Shown: one piece after another, positions 16,086-24,795 of the stretch | How the letters are laid out: each line of letters opens with the position of its first letter | Position numbering within the stretch: the stretch's first letter is position 1 | DNA from: Candidatus Binatia bacterium | GTDB lineage: Bacteria; Desulfobacterota; Binatia; UBA12015 | Assembly: GCA_029248525.1 (NCBI GenBank) | Contig: JAQWJE010000008.1 | Location: forward strand, 310,001-374,000 | DNA: 64,000 nt | Direction: 5' to 3' | Program-made: the position numbers and the translations under genes | Notes under the pieces: model-generated | Databases searched by the model: none | What the model saw: only the letters and a program-made list of their open reading frames with translations | Told to the model about the DNA's origin: nothing

Positions 16086-16841
16086 ATGAAGATTTTGGTC
16101 ACCAACGATGACGGAGTTCGGGCGCCCGGGATCGCGGCACTCGCCGATGCGCTGGATAGGCTTGGCGAGGTCGAGGTGGTCGGTCCGTCCGAGGGGCAGA
16201 GCGGAGCTGGCCATGGAATCACCTTTTTGGAGCCTCTGACCGCCGAGCGTGTTTCGATCGGTGCGTCGCGGCAAGCGTGGAGCGTGGCCGGGACGCCCGC
16301 GGACTGCGTCAAGCTGGGGATCAACGAATTACTTCCGAGCGCCCCGGACCTCGTGGTGAGCGGCATCAATGCGGGCGCGAATCGCGGCGTGGATGTGCTC
16401 TACTCCGGTACGGTAGCCGCTGCCGCGGAGGCCGCATTGATGGGAATCCCGTCGGTGGCGGTTTCGTTGGAGGCGGCGGACACCTTTGACTTCAAGGGTG
16501 CGGGTGCATGGGCGCTGCGGGTTGTGGCCCCGGTCCTGCCTCTCGGCATGCCCAAAGGCACGATGCTCAATATCAACGTTCCTGCGGCGAGTCGGGTCGA
16601 AGCTCGCGGAATTCGGTTGGTGCCTCAGAGTCTGCTGGCGTGGGAGGATTCCTATCAGCGACGCCAGGATCCGCGCGGGCGGGATTATTATTGGCTCAGC
16701 GGAGCCGTCCCGGCTCCGGATACGGGAAATCTTACCGATTTACGGGCTCTGGAAGAGGGCTGGGTGACGGTAACGCCGCTGCAATTCGACCTCACGGACC
16801 ACGCTCGGATGAATGTCTGGCGGGATCTGTGGACCATTTGA
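16086..16841 (+). CDS. surE: 5'/3'-nucleotidase SurE
   Basis: SurE is a metal-dependent nucleoside monophosphate phosphatase of stationary phase. The N-terminal motif MKILVTNDDGVRAPGIAAL carries the metal-binding Asp pair (ND-D), VVGPSEGQSGAGHGIT holds the conserved GPxxxxSG loop, and VSGINAGANRGVDVLYSGTV is the family's most characteristic stretch. The start at 16086 places this motif at residue 1; the longer open frame upstream is antisense to the swivel protein gene and is not coding. Length is 251 aa. aspS follows 97 bp downstream on the same strand. Confidence 0.96.
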   Translation: MKILVTNDDGVRAPGIAALADALDRLGEVEVVGPSEGQSGAGHGITFLEPLTAERVSIGASRQAWSVAGTPADCVKLGINELLPSAPDLVVSGINAGANRGVDVLYSGTVAAAAEAALMGIPSVAVSLEAADTFDFKGAGAWALRVVAPVLPLGMPKGTMLNINVPAASRVEARGIRLVPQSLLAWEDSYQRRQDPRGRDYYWLSGAVPAPDTGNLTDLRALEEGWVTVTPLQFDLTDHARMNVWRDLWTI

Positions 16842-16938
16842 AGGGGCTTTGCGTTGCCGACGTCGCAGCGCACCTGTAGGTCACGGGAGGACTGTCGCAT
16901 TTCAGGGCAGGGATCTACACACGGACAGGGGTTTTTTG

Positions 16939-18744
16939 ATGAGTCTGGACGAGACAAAGCCGATCGAACTAGCCGATATGGGGGATTGGCGCCCCGACCG
17001 CAGTTGCGGCACGCTGCGCTCCGACCAGATCGGGGAAGAGCAAACGCTTGTTGGCTGGGTGGATGTCCGTCGAGATCATGGCGGGATTGTCTTCATCGAT
17101 CTCCGTGACCGCACCGGTGTGGTGCAATTGGTGCTGGACCCGGACGATAGCCCCGAAGCTCACGAGCGAGCGCATCATGTGCGTCACGAATATGTGGTCG
17201 CGGCGCGCGGCAAGATCGCCCGGCGTCCGGACGAGACGCTGAACCCCTCCTTGCCGACCGGCGAAGTCGAATTACGGGTCGAAGAACTGCGGGTTCTCTC
17301 CTCGGCACATCCGCTCCCCTTTCCGATTAATGAAGGTGCGGAAGTCGGGGATGCCGTGCGCTTCCGCCACCGTTATCTCGACTTGCGCCGGAATCGTTTG
17401 CGCGAGAATCTGCAACGCAGGCACCAAGTCACATCCTCGGTTCGTCGCTACCTCGATGATCTCGGATATATCGATGTCGAGACACCGATTCTGACACGAT
17501 CCACGCCGGAAGGCGCTCGCGATTATATCGTGCCCAGTCGGGTGAATCCCGGGCAGGTCTACGCGTTGCCGCAGTCCCCCCAAATTTTCAAGCAAATCCT
17601 CATGGTCGCGGGCTTTGAGCGCTATTACCAGATCGTAAAGTGCTTTCGTGATGAGGATCTGCGCGCGGACCGGCAACCTGAATTCACGCAGATCGATATC
17701 GAAGCATCTTTTGTCGGCGAAGAAGAAATTTTGCAGATGACCGAGGGACTTCTGCGCAAGGGTGGTGCGGCGATGGGGGTCGAGGTTCCCGAAACGCCCT
17801 TCCCGAGAATGACTTATGACGAGGCGACCCACCGTTTCGGCACCGACCGCCCGGATACCCGCTACACTCTGGAGCTTGTCGAACTGACGGAGATCATGGG
17901 CAGCAGTGAGGCCCGCGTGCTCGCTCAGGCGGTCAAAAAGGGCGGAATCGTCGGCGGGATCGTTGCTGAGGACGGCGACAAGCTCAGTCGTCGCGAGCTT
18001 GATGAGCTGGTTTCCTGGGCACCTTCGGTGGGGGCCAAGGGCCTCGCGTGGATTCGCAAGACAGCTGACGGTTGGCAATCGCCTCTGGCCAAATTCTTCA
18101 GCGAGGGCGAGCGGGCCGCGATCGAGGAGCAGAGTGGTTTGCGCGAAGGGGGCGTCCTCTTCCTCGTTGCTGGCCCTCGAAAACAATCGCAATCGATCCT
18201 CGGACTTCTACGCCACGAACTGGCAATGCGGCTCGACCGAATTCCCGAAGGACAGTGGAATTATCTCTGGGTTACGGATTTCCCCCTGCTTGAATACAAC
18301 GAGGACGAAAAACGGTACGTATCTGTCCATCATCCCTTCACTGCGCCGCATGAAGCAGATTTGGAAAAATTGGAGTCGGATCCTGGCGCGGTCAGATCCC
18401 GGGCCTACGACGTGGTGCTGAATGGCACCGAATTGGGGGGCGGATCGATTCGTATCCATCGCCCGGATATCCAGCAACGCGTTTTTGCGGCGCTGGGGAT
18501 CGAGGAAGAAACACAACGTTCGCAGTTCGGATTTTTGCTCGACGCCCTGGGCTATGGCGCGCCCCCTCACGGCGGCATCGCTTTGGGGCTGGATCGGCTT
18601 TGTATGCTTTGGTTGGGCGAGTCGTCGATCCGTGACGTGATTGCTTTTCCGAAAACGCAGAAGGCACATGATCCAATGAGCGACGCGCCGTCACGTCCGT
18701 CCGCGGCGCAACTCCGGGAGCTTGGCGTCCGTCTGCTCGGCTAG
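16939..18744 (+). CDS. aspS: Aspartyl-tRNA synthetase
   Basis: This class II synthetase charges tRNA-Asp (and tRNA-Asn if the enzyme is non-discriminating). An N-terminal OB fold (VGWVDVRRDHGGIVFIDLRD) is followed by the catalytic core with motif 2 (KCFRDEDLRADRQPEFTQID) and motif 3 (GGIALGLDRLCML), separated by the large GAD insertion domain typical of bacterial AspRS. The ATG at 16939 follows GACAGGGG. 601 aa is the normal bacterial length. The discrimination type cannot be judged. Its last codons overlap the convergent alanine dehydrogenase gene by 4 bp. Confidence 0.97.
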   Translation: MSLDETKPIELADMGDWRPDRSCGTLRSDQIGEEQTLVGWVDVRRDHGGIVFIDLRDRTGVVQLVLDPDDSPEAHERAHHVRHEYVVAARGKIARRPDETLNPSLPTGEVELRVEELRVLSSAHPLPFPINEGAEVGDAVRFRHRYLDLRRNRLRENLQRRHQVTSSVRRYLDDLGYIDVETPILTRSTPEGARDYIVPSRVNPGQVYALPQSPQIFKQILMVAGFERYYQIVKCFRDEDLRADRQPEFTQIDIEASFVGEEEILQMTEGLLRKGGAAMGVEVPETPFPRMTYDEATHRFGTDRPDTRYTLELVELTEIMGSSEARVLAQAVKKGGIVGGIVAEDGDKLSRRELDELVSWAPSVGAKGLAWIRKTADGWQSPLAKFFSEGERAAIEEQSGLREGGVLFLVAGPRKQSQSILGLLRHELAMRLDRIPEGQWNYLWVTDFPLLEYNEDEKRYVSVHHPFTAPHEADLEKLESDPGAVRSRAYDVVLNGTELGGGSIRIHRPDIQQRVFAALGIEEETQRSQFGFLLDALGYGAPPHGGIALGLDRLCMLWLGESSIRDVIAFPKTQKAHDPMSDAPSRPSAAQLRELGVRLLG

Positions 18745-19856
18745 CGTTTCGGTGATGGCGGGCTCTTCTGCATCTGCGGGAAGGCCTGGCTGACTCCGGG
18801 GTGAACGATCCGGCCTCGGTCCACATTCAGAGCTTTTCGCAGGGGCCCGCTCTCTTCGAGAGCGCCGGAGACACCGCGCTCGGCAAGGAGCATGGCGTAT
18901 TGGAGCGTCGCGTTGGTCAGGGCGTAGGTGGACGTGTGGGGAACGATCCCCGGCATATTGGAGACAGCGTAATGGACGACGCCTTCTTCGGTAAACACCG
19001 GCTCCGCGTGGGTGGTTACCCGGGATGTCTCCGAGATTCCGCCCTGGTCAATCGATACGTCGACAATGGCAGCGCCGGGTTTCATGCGTCCCACGATATC
19101 CCTTGAAATCAGGCGGGGCGCACGAGCACCGGGGATCAGGACAGCGCCGATCACCAAGTCAGCCGCAAGAACTTCCTCCTCGATATTGGGCTGGTTGGAC
19201 ATCACGGTCGTGACGTGACCCTCCAGAATATCGTGGACATAGCGCAGGCGCGTGGGGTTGATATCGAGGATCGTTACAGCGGCACCGACCCCGACAGCGA
19301 CCTGGCAGGCGCTGGTGCCGGAGATGCCGCCGCCGATGATGACCACTTTTCCGGGTTTGACGCCTGCGACTCCCGAGAGCAACACGCCGCGCCCTCCATT
19401 CTGGTGTTGCAGGCACCACGCACCTACCTGAACGGAAAGGCGCCCGGCCACCTCGCTCATCGGGGCCAGCAGGGGTAAGGAGCGGTCCTCGATTTGCAGA
19501 GTTTCGTACGCGAGGGCGGTCGTCTCGGCGTCCACGAGCGCCTGAGTGAGGGATTCATTCGCGGCGAGATGCAGATACGTGAAGAGAGTGAGGTCGGCCC
19601 GGAGGTGCATGTATTCCTCCGGTAGGGGTTCTTTGACCTTGAGGACGAGATCGCTATCGCTCCATGTCCGGGCGGCATTTTCGGCGATTTTGGCTCCAGC
19701 TTGTCGGTAGGCCTCATCGGGGAGTGCGGAACCCTCTCCGGCGCCGGTTTCAACCAGAACTTCGTGCCCGGCGCTGCAAAGCGCCGAGGCGCCCGCCGGC
19801 GTCAGAGCAACACGACGCTCTTCGAGTTTGATTTCCTTGGGAATGCCGATGCGCAT
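18741..19856 (-). CDS. ald: Alanine dehydrogenase
   Basis: The enzyme oxidises L-alanine to pyruvate and ammonium with [23 protein letters not shown] opens the protein as in all Ald enzymes; VKVKEP-type [13 protein letters not shown] carries the conserved substrate-binding Lys; [20 protein letters not shown] is the NAD-binding fold, close to the usual GxGxx[20 protein letters not shown] is a family fingerprint. The start at 19856 is chosen over one five codons upstream because it gives the canonical first residues. Length is 371 aa. It is divergent from folD with an 82-bp gap. It could supply pyruvate or ammonia alongside the neighbouring glycine cleavage genes. Confidence 0.94.
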   Translation of the reverse strand: MRIGIPKEIKLEERRVALTPAGASALCSAGHEVLVETGAGEGSALPDEAYRQAGAKIAENAARTWSDSDLVLKVKEPLPEEYMHLRADLTLFTYLHLAANESLTQALVDAETTALAYETLQIEDRSLPLLAPMSEVAGRLSVQVGAWCLQHQNGGRGVLLSGVAGVKPGKVVIIGGGISGTSACQVAVGVGAAVTILDINPTRLRYVHDILEGHVTTVMSNQPNIEEEVLAADLVIGAVLIPGARAPRLISRDIVGRMKPGAAIVDVSIDQGGISETSRVTTHAEPVFTEEGVVHYAVSNMPGIVPHTSTYALTNATLQYAMLLAERGVSGALEESGPLRKALNVDRGRIVHPGVSQAFPQMQKSPPSPKR

Positions 19857-19938
19857 GGGTGAGGTTACCATAGTTTTTATCGGTCCCGGGTGCCGGCCGC
19901 TTTACTCAAGGCATTTCGCAGCTTATCCATCAGGGAGT

Positions 19939-20802
19939 ATGAGCGAGAAAAAGCGGGCGGAAGCGACGATTATCGACGGCAAGGGAATTGCGGCGAAGGT
20001 ACGGATGGAAGTAGCCGCCGACGTGAGCCTTTTGGCGGAGCGGGGCATTCATCCCGGGTTGGCGACCGTGCTGGTCGGGGCCGATCCCGCCTCAGCGATT
20101 TATGTCCGAAACAAGGTGCGAGCTTGCGCCGAGGTCGGGATTGAGTCGTTCGGCCGCGATTTGCCAGAGAGCACAACTCAGGCGGAACTTTTGGCCGTGG
20201 TCGATGAACTCAATGCTGACCCCGCGGTGCACGGGATTCTGGTTCAATTACCCCTGCCGGCTGGGCTGGACCAAAGAGAAATCATCGAACGAATCTCTCC
20301 AGCGAAAGACGTGGATGGACTTCATCCGGAAAGTCAGGGGCGGCTGGTGGGTGGCCTGACAGGGCTGCGGCCCTGCACTCCGCTGGGCTCGATGCGACTC
20401 CTCAAGGAGGCCGGTGTCGAGTTGAGTGGCAAGCGGGCGGTGGTCGTCGGTCGTTCGGTTCTGGTCGGCAAGCCGATCGCGCTTCTGCTTCTCGAGGAGA
20501 ATGCGACGGTGACGATCTGCCATTCGAGGACGGCGGACCTGGCCGGGGAGATCGGGCGCGCGGATGTCGTCATCGCAGCTTTGGGCCGGCCGGAGGCCAT
20601 TCGGGGTGACTGGATCAAGCCGGGTGCCGCCGTTATCGATGTCGGCATTAACCGAACCGATGATGGCCTCAAGGGGGATGTGGAATTCGAATCGGCTCGT
20701 TTGCGCGCCGGTTGCCTGACGCCGGTGCCCGGAGGCGTCGGCCCGATGACCATCGCCATGCTCCTGCGAAATACCGTTTCTGCCGCGGCGGGTGCTGCAT
20801 GA
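19939..20802 (+). CDS. folD: Methylene-THF dehydrogenase/methenyl-THF cyclohydrolase FolD
   Basis: FolD interconverts methylene-, methenyl- and 10-formyl-THF with NADP. Diagnostic blocks are [20 protein letters not shown], containing the catalytic Tyr-x-x-x-Lys (YVRNK), [23 protein letters not shown], and the Rossmann motif [16 protein letters not shown]. The C-terminus has [19 protein letters not shown]. The ATG at 19939 follows CAGGGAG. Length is 287 aa. It is translationally coupled (ATGA) to gcvT, which supplies methylene-THF, so the two steps are directly connected. Confidence 0.97.
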   Translation: MSEKKRAEATIIDGKGIAAKVRMEVAADVSLLAERGIHPGLATVLVGADPASAIYVRNKVRACAEVGIESFGRDLPESTTQAELLAVVDELNADPAVHGILVQLPLPAGLDQREIIERISPAKDVDGLHPESQGRLVGGLTGLRPCTPLGSMRLLKEAGVELSGKRAVVVGRSVLVGKPIALLLLEENATVTICHSRTADLAGEIGRADVVIAALGRPEAIRGDWIKPGAAVIDVGINRTDDGLKGDVEFESARLRAGCLTPVPGGVGPMTIAMLLRNTVSAAAGAA

Positions 20803-21881
20803 AGCGTACCTGCTTATACGATGCGCATCGCGCGCGCGGCGCACGATTCATCGAGTTTGGCGGCTGGGAGATGCCGGTCCAATACCGGGGCTTGTTGCAG
20901 GAGCACGCAGCCGTGCGGGCGAAGGCCGGCCTCTTCGATGTTTCCCATATGGGGGAGATCGAGATTGAGGGACACGGCGCTTTGGCTTTCTGTCAGTCGA
21001 TTGCGACTAACGATGCGGGCCGATTGACGGAAGGACGCGCGCAATACACGTTGCTTTGCGCCGACGATGGCGGAACGATCGACGATACCATCCTGTATCG
21101 CCTTGGTGCCGAGAAATTTTTGTTCTGCGTGAACGCGGGGAACCGCGTAGCCTGTGCGGATTGGCTGATTTCGCACGCCGAGGGGCGCGTGGACGTCACG
21201 GTCCGAGACCGAAGCGAAGAGCTGGCCTTGATTGCCCTCCAAGGGCCGGAAGCACGAACAGTCGTCTCCCGTTTGGGTTCAGCTGCGCTCGCGGATCTGA
21301 AACGCTTTTCTGTTCTGGAAACGGAGTTGGCGAGTGTCACCGTTCTGGCGGCCCGGACGGGTTATACAGGCGAGGACGGGTTCGAGTTCTTCATCCCCAC
21401 GGCGAAGGCGACCGATGTATGGGAGGCTTTGCTGGGGGCAGGCGAAGCCGAGGGTGTTGAGCCGATCGGGTTGGGCGCCAGGGACACGCTTCGGATGGAA
21501 GCGGGCCTCCCGCTTTATGGTCACGAGCTTTCCCGGGAGATCTCGCCGATGGAGGTCGGTCTGGGATGGGCCGTGAAGGAATCCCGGGGTGGGTTTCCAG
21601 GGGCGGAAGTATTTGCACGGCAGCGCGCCGAGGGGCCTGCGCGGCAACTGATCGGCTTGCGAGTCACAGGGCGAGGGATCGCAAGAGCAGATTATCCGGT
21701 GCTCGCCGGCGACCAACAGGTGGGTCACGTGACCAGCGGGACGCGTTCGCCGACTCTGGCTGAGCCGATAGCGCTTGCACTGATCGCCTCGGAGTCGGTA
21801 GAGGATGCGTTAACGGTGGAAGTGCGTGGGCGAAGAATTACGGCTGAGCGGGTTGATTTACCGTTCTACGGTCGGCAGTAG
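20799..21881 (+). CDS. gcvT: Glycine cleavage system T protein (aminomethyltransferase)
   Basis: GcvT moves the methylene carbon from the lipoyl arm of H protein to THF, releasing ammonia. The protein starts [21 protein letters not shown], contains [13 protein letters not shown], and has the conserved R[10 protein letters not shown] block ([20 protein letters not shown]) and [20 protein letters not shown], which carries the folate-binding residues. The start overlaps the folD stop as ATGA. Length is 360 aa. gcvH follows 42 bp downstream. Confidence 0.96.
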   Translation: MKRTCLYDAHRARGARFIEFGGWEMPVQYRGLLQEHAAVRAKAGLFDVSHMGEIEIEGHGALAFCQSIATNDAGRLTEGRAQYTLLCADDGGTIDDTILYRLGAEKFLFCVNAGNRVACADWLISHAEGRVDVTVRDRSEELALIALQGPEARTVVSRLGSAALADLKRFSVLETELASVTVLAARTGYTGEDGFEFFIPTAKATDVWEALLGAGEAEGVEPIGLGARDTLRMEAGLPLYGHELSREISPMEVGLGWAVKESRGGFPGAEVFARQRAEGPARQLIGLRVTGRGIARADYPVLAGDQQVGHVTSGTRSPTLAEPIALALIASESVEDALTVEVRGRRITAERVDLPFYGRQ

Positions 21882-21923
21882 AGATTGACGGGTCGGACAC
21901 TCGATCCAAGAGGAAATGAAAAC

Positions 21924-22316
21924 ATGGAATTCCCCGAAGAATTGAAATACACCCGCGATCACGAGTGGGTATCGATTGAGGGTAGCGTCGCAACGATCGG
22001 CATTACCGAGCATGCACAGGCGGAACTGGGAGAGGTCGTTTTTGTCGAACTGCCCGCCGTAGGCGATCGGGTCGAGCGAGCCGATCCCTTTGGCGTGGTG
22101 GAGTCGACCAAGGCCGTTTCGGATGTCTATGCGCCGCTCGCCGGCGACGTGAGTGAAATCAACGACGACCTACCCGAAAACCCGGAGCTTTTGAACGAAG
22201 ACCCTTACGGCGATGGGTGGATGGTGAAGATGGTTCTGCTCGAGCCGGAAGACAAGGAGGGCTTGCTCACGGCGGCTGAGTATCAGTCTTTTGTCGAGGA
22301 GTCCGAAGAGGACTGA
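21924..22316 (+). CDS. gcvH: Glycine cleavage system H protein
   Basis: GcvH carries the lipoyl arm that shuttles the aminomethyl group between P, T and L proteins. The lipoylated lysine is Lys63 in VESTKAVSDVYAPLAG, and the opening KYTRDHEWVSIEG is typical. Length is 130 aa. A strong AAGAGGAA lies before the ATG at 21924, which is better than the upstream GTG/TTG-type start. No gcvP gene follows; the next gene is on the other strand, so P protein must be encoded elsewhere. Confidence 0.97.
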   Translation: MEFPEELKYTRDHEWVSIEGSVATIGITEHAQAELGEVVFVELPAVGDRVERADPFGVVESTKAVSDVYAPLAGDVSEINDDLPENPELLNEDPYGDGWMVKMVLLEPEDKEGLLTAAEYQSFVEESEED

Positions 22317-22325
22317 GGAGTCCTC
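22308..22325. terminator. Hairpin between convergent gcvH and TonB-like gene
   Basis: GAGGACT (22308-22314) and AGTCCTC (22319-22325) form a perfect 7-bp stem around a 4-nt loop, overlapping the gcvH stop codon. It lies where two convergent transcripts should end. There is no U-tract on either strand, so it may act only as a 3' stabiliser. Confidence 0.35.
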
Positions 22326-22334
22326 GACCCATCG

Positions 22335-23444
22335 TCAATTCAGGCCGACCTGCAGTCGGCTTTCGACTCTCTGCAATCGACCCGAAGCGACCGAGGCCAA
22401 TACCTGTGCTCGGAAGATGAACTCGTAGGTCCCATCGTCCGTAGCTGCGTCCGGCGGGGGATTCGGGTCAAAGGCGGCCGCGCGTAGCGCTTCGAGAAGC
22501 GTTCCGTCCATCGATTGGCTTCCCGACCTTTCCACGATCTGCAGATCCTGCAGCTTGCCCTGCGAATTCAGTATCACGCGCACGGTTGTGGAGTTTCGTG
22601 CGGCAAGGATCTCCGGTGCGTTGAGTCGTTTCCGTTGCTCGATCAGCAGGTTCTCGAAGACTCGAGTCCCGACCCTTCTGACGAAGGGAGCAAATCGGTC
22701 CGCTTTGGTATTCAGGAAGGTCAACTTGCCGGCAGCGACACTTGGCAGATTGTCGTAGGTGCCGCGAAGGCCGGCCAGAAGACCTTTGGCCGGGGGCGGG
22801 GCGCGAAGCAAGTCGCGCGTCGTTGCTGAATCCTGCGCGGGCGCCGTCGGGGGTGGTCGCGAGGGCCGACCGCTTTCTGCCAGGACTTTCCCGGGCGGTG
22901 CCAGAAGTTTCTCCAAACCCGGGAGTTCCCTGGGTGGGCGGGTGCCGGTCTCGGGTGCGGCCAGCATCTTTTGGGTTTCATCGCGCCGAGCGCCATCCTC
23001 GGGCTGGCCCGATTCGGGTGCGTTTGCGTTGGCGGGTGCCGTCTTCGGAGCAGGTTCGCCAGCTGGCGGCGGCGCGGGTGGGACTGCTTCCGGCGCCAGT
23101 CCTTCGGGGCTCCCATCGGGCTGTCCGGGGTTGGGGATGCCTCTTGCGATGGTTTCCTTCTCGACGCGGTTATTGCGGTCGCTGCGGAAGGCGCGGCCGT
23201 CAGGAACTTCGTTGTTTTCGCGATCGGAAGGGGCGACAATCGGTGCAGGTGCGTTGCCGGCATTGGCCGCTTCGGGCGGGATGGATTGGAGAGAAACGAC
23301 GATTTCGTTCGGCGGGCCGGGGGTGGAGAGGGTCTCTCGGCCAAGGCCGACCAGCAGGAGAATATGCACCAGAATCGACAGGAGGATGGCGAGGGGGAGA
23401 ATGCCCCTCGGAGACTGCGGGGGCGGGCTCAGGAGGTCGGTCAT
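22335..23444 (-). CDS. TonB-like energy transducer / proline-rich envelope protein
   Basis: The 369-aa protein has one N-terminal transmembrane anchor (about residues 15-34, ILPLAILLSILVHILLLVGL), then a long Pro/Ala-rich periplasm-spanning region, and a C-terminal domain of about 100 residues, RVILNSQGKLQDLQIVERSG ... LLEALRAAAFDPNPPPD, that resembles the TonB/TolA C-terminal fold. TonB proteins transmit proton-motive force from ExbBD to outer-membrane receptors, such as the one at 37-39 kb. No exbB/exbD genes lie nearby, so TolA-like or gliding-type (AgmX-like) roles remain possible. The start at 23444 is favoured by AAGGAGG 5 nt upstream. Confidence 0.75.
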   Translation of the reverse strand: MTDLLSPPPQSPRGILPLAILLSILVHILLLVGLGRETLSTPGPPNEIVVSLQSIPPEAANAGNAPAPIVAPSDRENNEVPDGRAFRSDRNNRVEKETIARGIPNPGQPDGSPEGLAPEAVPPAPPPAGEPAPKTAPANANAPESGQPEDGARRDETQKMLAAPETGTRPPRELPGLEKLLAPPGKVLAESGRPSRPPPTAPAQDSATTRDLLRAPPPAKGLLAGLRGTYDNLPSVAAGKLTFLNTKADRFAPFVRRVGTRVFENLLIEQRKRLNAPEILAARNSTTVRVILNSQGKLQDLQIVERSGSQSMDGTLLEALRAAAFDPNPPPDAATDDGTYEFIFRAQVLASVASGRLQRVESRLQVGLN

Positions 23445-23489
23445 CGAGCCTCCTTGCGGCGAATCGGGCATGAGCCTACACTCCGCAAC

Positions 23490-23699
23490 ATGGGACTGGG
23501 TGTTACAGAGCTTCTCATCATTTTAGCGGTCGTGTTGCTGATATTCGGGCCTTCGCGTCTTCCGGGACTGGGGTCGGGCGTGGGCGATGCGATGCGGAAT
23601 TTCCGGAAATCGATGCAAAAGCCGGATTCGATCGATATCACCCCTGAAGCGGATGATCGTGATGATCCGGACGATCCCGGAGATGGCACCAAGGTCTGA
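23490..23699 (+). CDS. tatA: Twin-arginine translocase subunit TatA
   Basis: The 69-aa protein has the TatA/E layout: a short N-terminal transmembrane helix (TELLIILAVVLLIFGPSRLP), with the conserved FGP motif followed by the hinge and an amphipathic helix (VGDAMRNFRKSMQK), then an acidic tail. TatA forms the protein-conducting part of the Tat pore. tatB and tatC are not adjacent. The gene is divergent from the TonB-like gene across 45 bp only. The predicted Tat substrate at 53-54 kb would use this system. Confidence 0.92.
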   Translation: MGLGVTELLIILAVVLLIFGPSRLPGLGSGVGDAMRNFRKSMQKPDSIDITPEADDRDDPDDPGDGTKV

Positions 23700-23708
23700 G
23701 GCACGGGC

Positions 23709-24725
23709 TCAGGAGGTCCGCGCCTCGGTCACCCGGCACACGACGTCGCTGGTATCCGCCGGTGGATCGGGAAAGACGAGCAGGAAGCTTGCAGATTTGC
23801 CGGGCGGAATGACGAAGCGACGGTTGGGTTCGAGGCGTAGAAGCATATCGACCTCGCTCATCGAGAGATTTCGGATGGTTCCTTTCGCCTGGTTGGCAGC
23901 ATAGACCTTGCGGACAGCACGAGCTTTGCCACCCGCGATCAATTCGCCTTCGATCTCGATCAATCGCAGGTTCTCGTTCGTCTCGTTGATGGCTCTGCCA
24001 GTGACGACATAAGCGAGTCGGTTACCCTTGATATGGTCGAGACCGCCGGTGATCCCGTCGAGTTTGACGCGGTAGGCAAGTAGGTGATCCTGACCGAGCA
24101 GTTTGCCCAGAACGGGGATGCGGCTGAGCGTGTCGAGTGCGATCTCGGGGCGCCTGTCGAACGTGACAGCGACCAGCAAATAGGCCAGAAGAATTACGGC
24201 TACGCTCCATCCGACCGGTCGCAGCGGTGAGCGTCCCGGGTTCTGTGGAGGGTCGGCGCGTCCGCGTCGAGCGCGGACGGGGTTTCGACGGATTGTCGGT
24301 CGTGGAGGCAGGGGTTCGTCTTCCCACTCCTCGTCTTCCTCCTCGTCTTCTTCCTCCTCGAATGGTTCCTCGGCCCAGGCTTCGTCGTCCTCGCCGGGCA
24401 GTTCTTCCTCGGAATCTTCGGCAGAGAGTTCGTCATCGGCAAATTCGTCTTCGCCGATATCGTCGTTTTCTTCTTCCTCCTCCGAATCGATCAGGCCTCC
24501 GACAAAAGCCGGTTGTTCGGTCGAATCGTCTTCCTCGTCGTCGAAATCAAAGGAGAGGTTTGGCGGGTCTTCGTTCTTCTTCTGGCGGGAGCGGATGCTT
24601 CGCCGGCGCTCTCCGGGCTCGAAAATCTGCTCGCATTTGGTGCATTTGAAGACCGGGTTGGACCCTGAGAGCTGGGCCTGGGGCACCCGATACTGGGTGC
24701 TGCAATGGGGACATTGGACTGTCAT
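23709..24725 (-). CDS. Zinc-ribbon (MJ0042-type) membrane protein with DUF3426-like C-terminus
   Basis: The N-terminal zinc ribbon has the CPHC ... CTKC cysteines (residues 5, 8, 28, 31). A very acidic, probably disordered linker follows (about residues 56-138, including EEEEEN and EEEEDEEEDEEWEDE), then a Pro/Arg-rich stretch, a single transmembrane segment (about 172-189) and a periplasmic domain of about 145 residues of the DUF3426 type (RAINETNENLRLIEIEGELI, then SVSEVDMLL-like and FLLVFPDPP). Such proteins are common in deltaproteobacteria and have no settled function. Length is 338 aa. The acidic linker is the odd part. Confidence 0.78.
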   Translation of the reverse strand: MTVQCPHCSTQYRVPQAQLSGSNPVFKCTKCEQIFEPGERRRSIRSRQKKNEDPPNLSFDFDDEEDDSTEQPAFVGGLIDSEEEEENDDIGEDEFADDELSAEDSEEELPGEDDEAWAEEPFEEEEDEEEDEEWEDEPLPPRPTIRRNPVRARRGRADPPQNPGRSPLRPVGWSVAVILLAYLLVAVTFDRRPEIALDTLSRIPVLGKLLGQDHLLAYRVKLDGITGGLDHIKGNRLAYVVTGRAINETNENLRLIEIEGELIAGGKARAVRKVYAANQAKGTIRNLSMSEVDMLLRLEPNRRFVIPPGKSASFLLVFPDPPADTSDVVCRVTEARTS

Positions 24726-24795
24726 GCGAACGCCACGATGCTGCCATAAGCAAGCGGAAAATGCACCCCTGCCGCGTCGGCTGGGAAGAGTTGGC

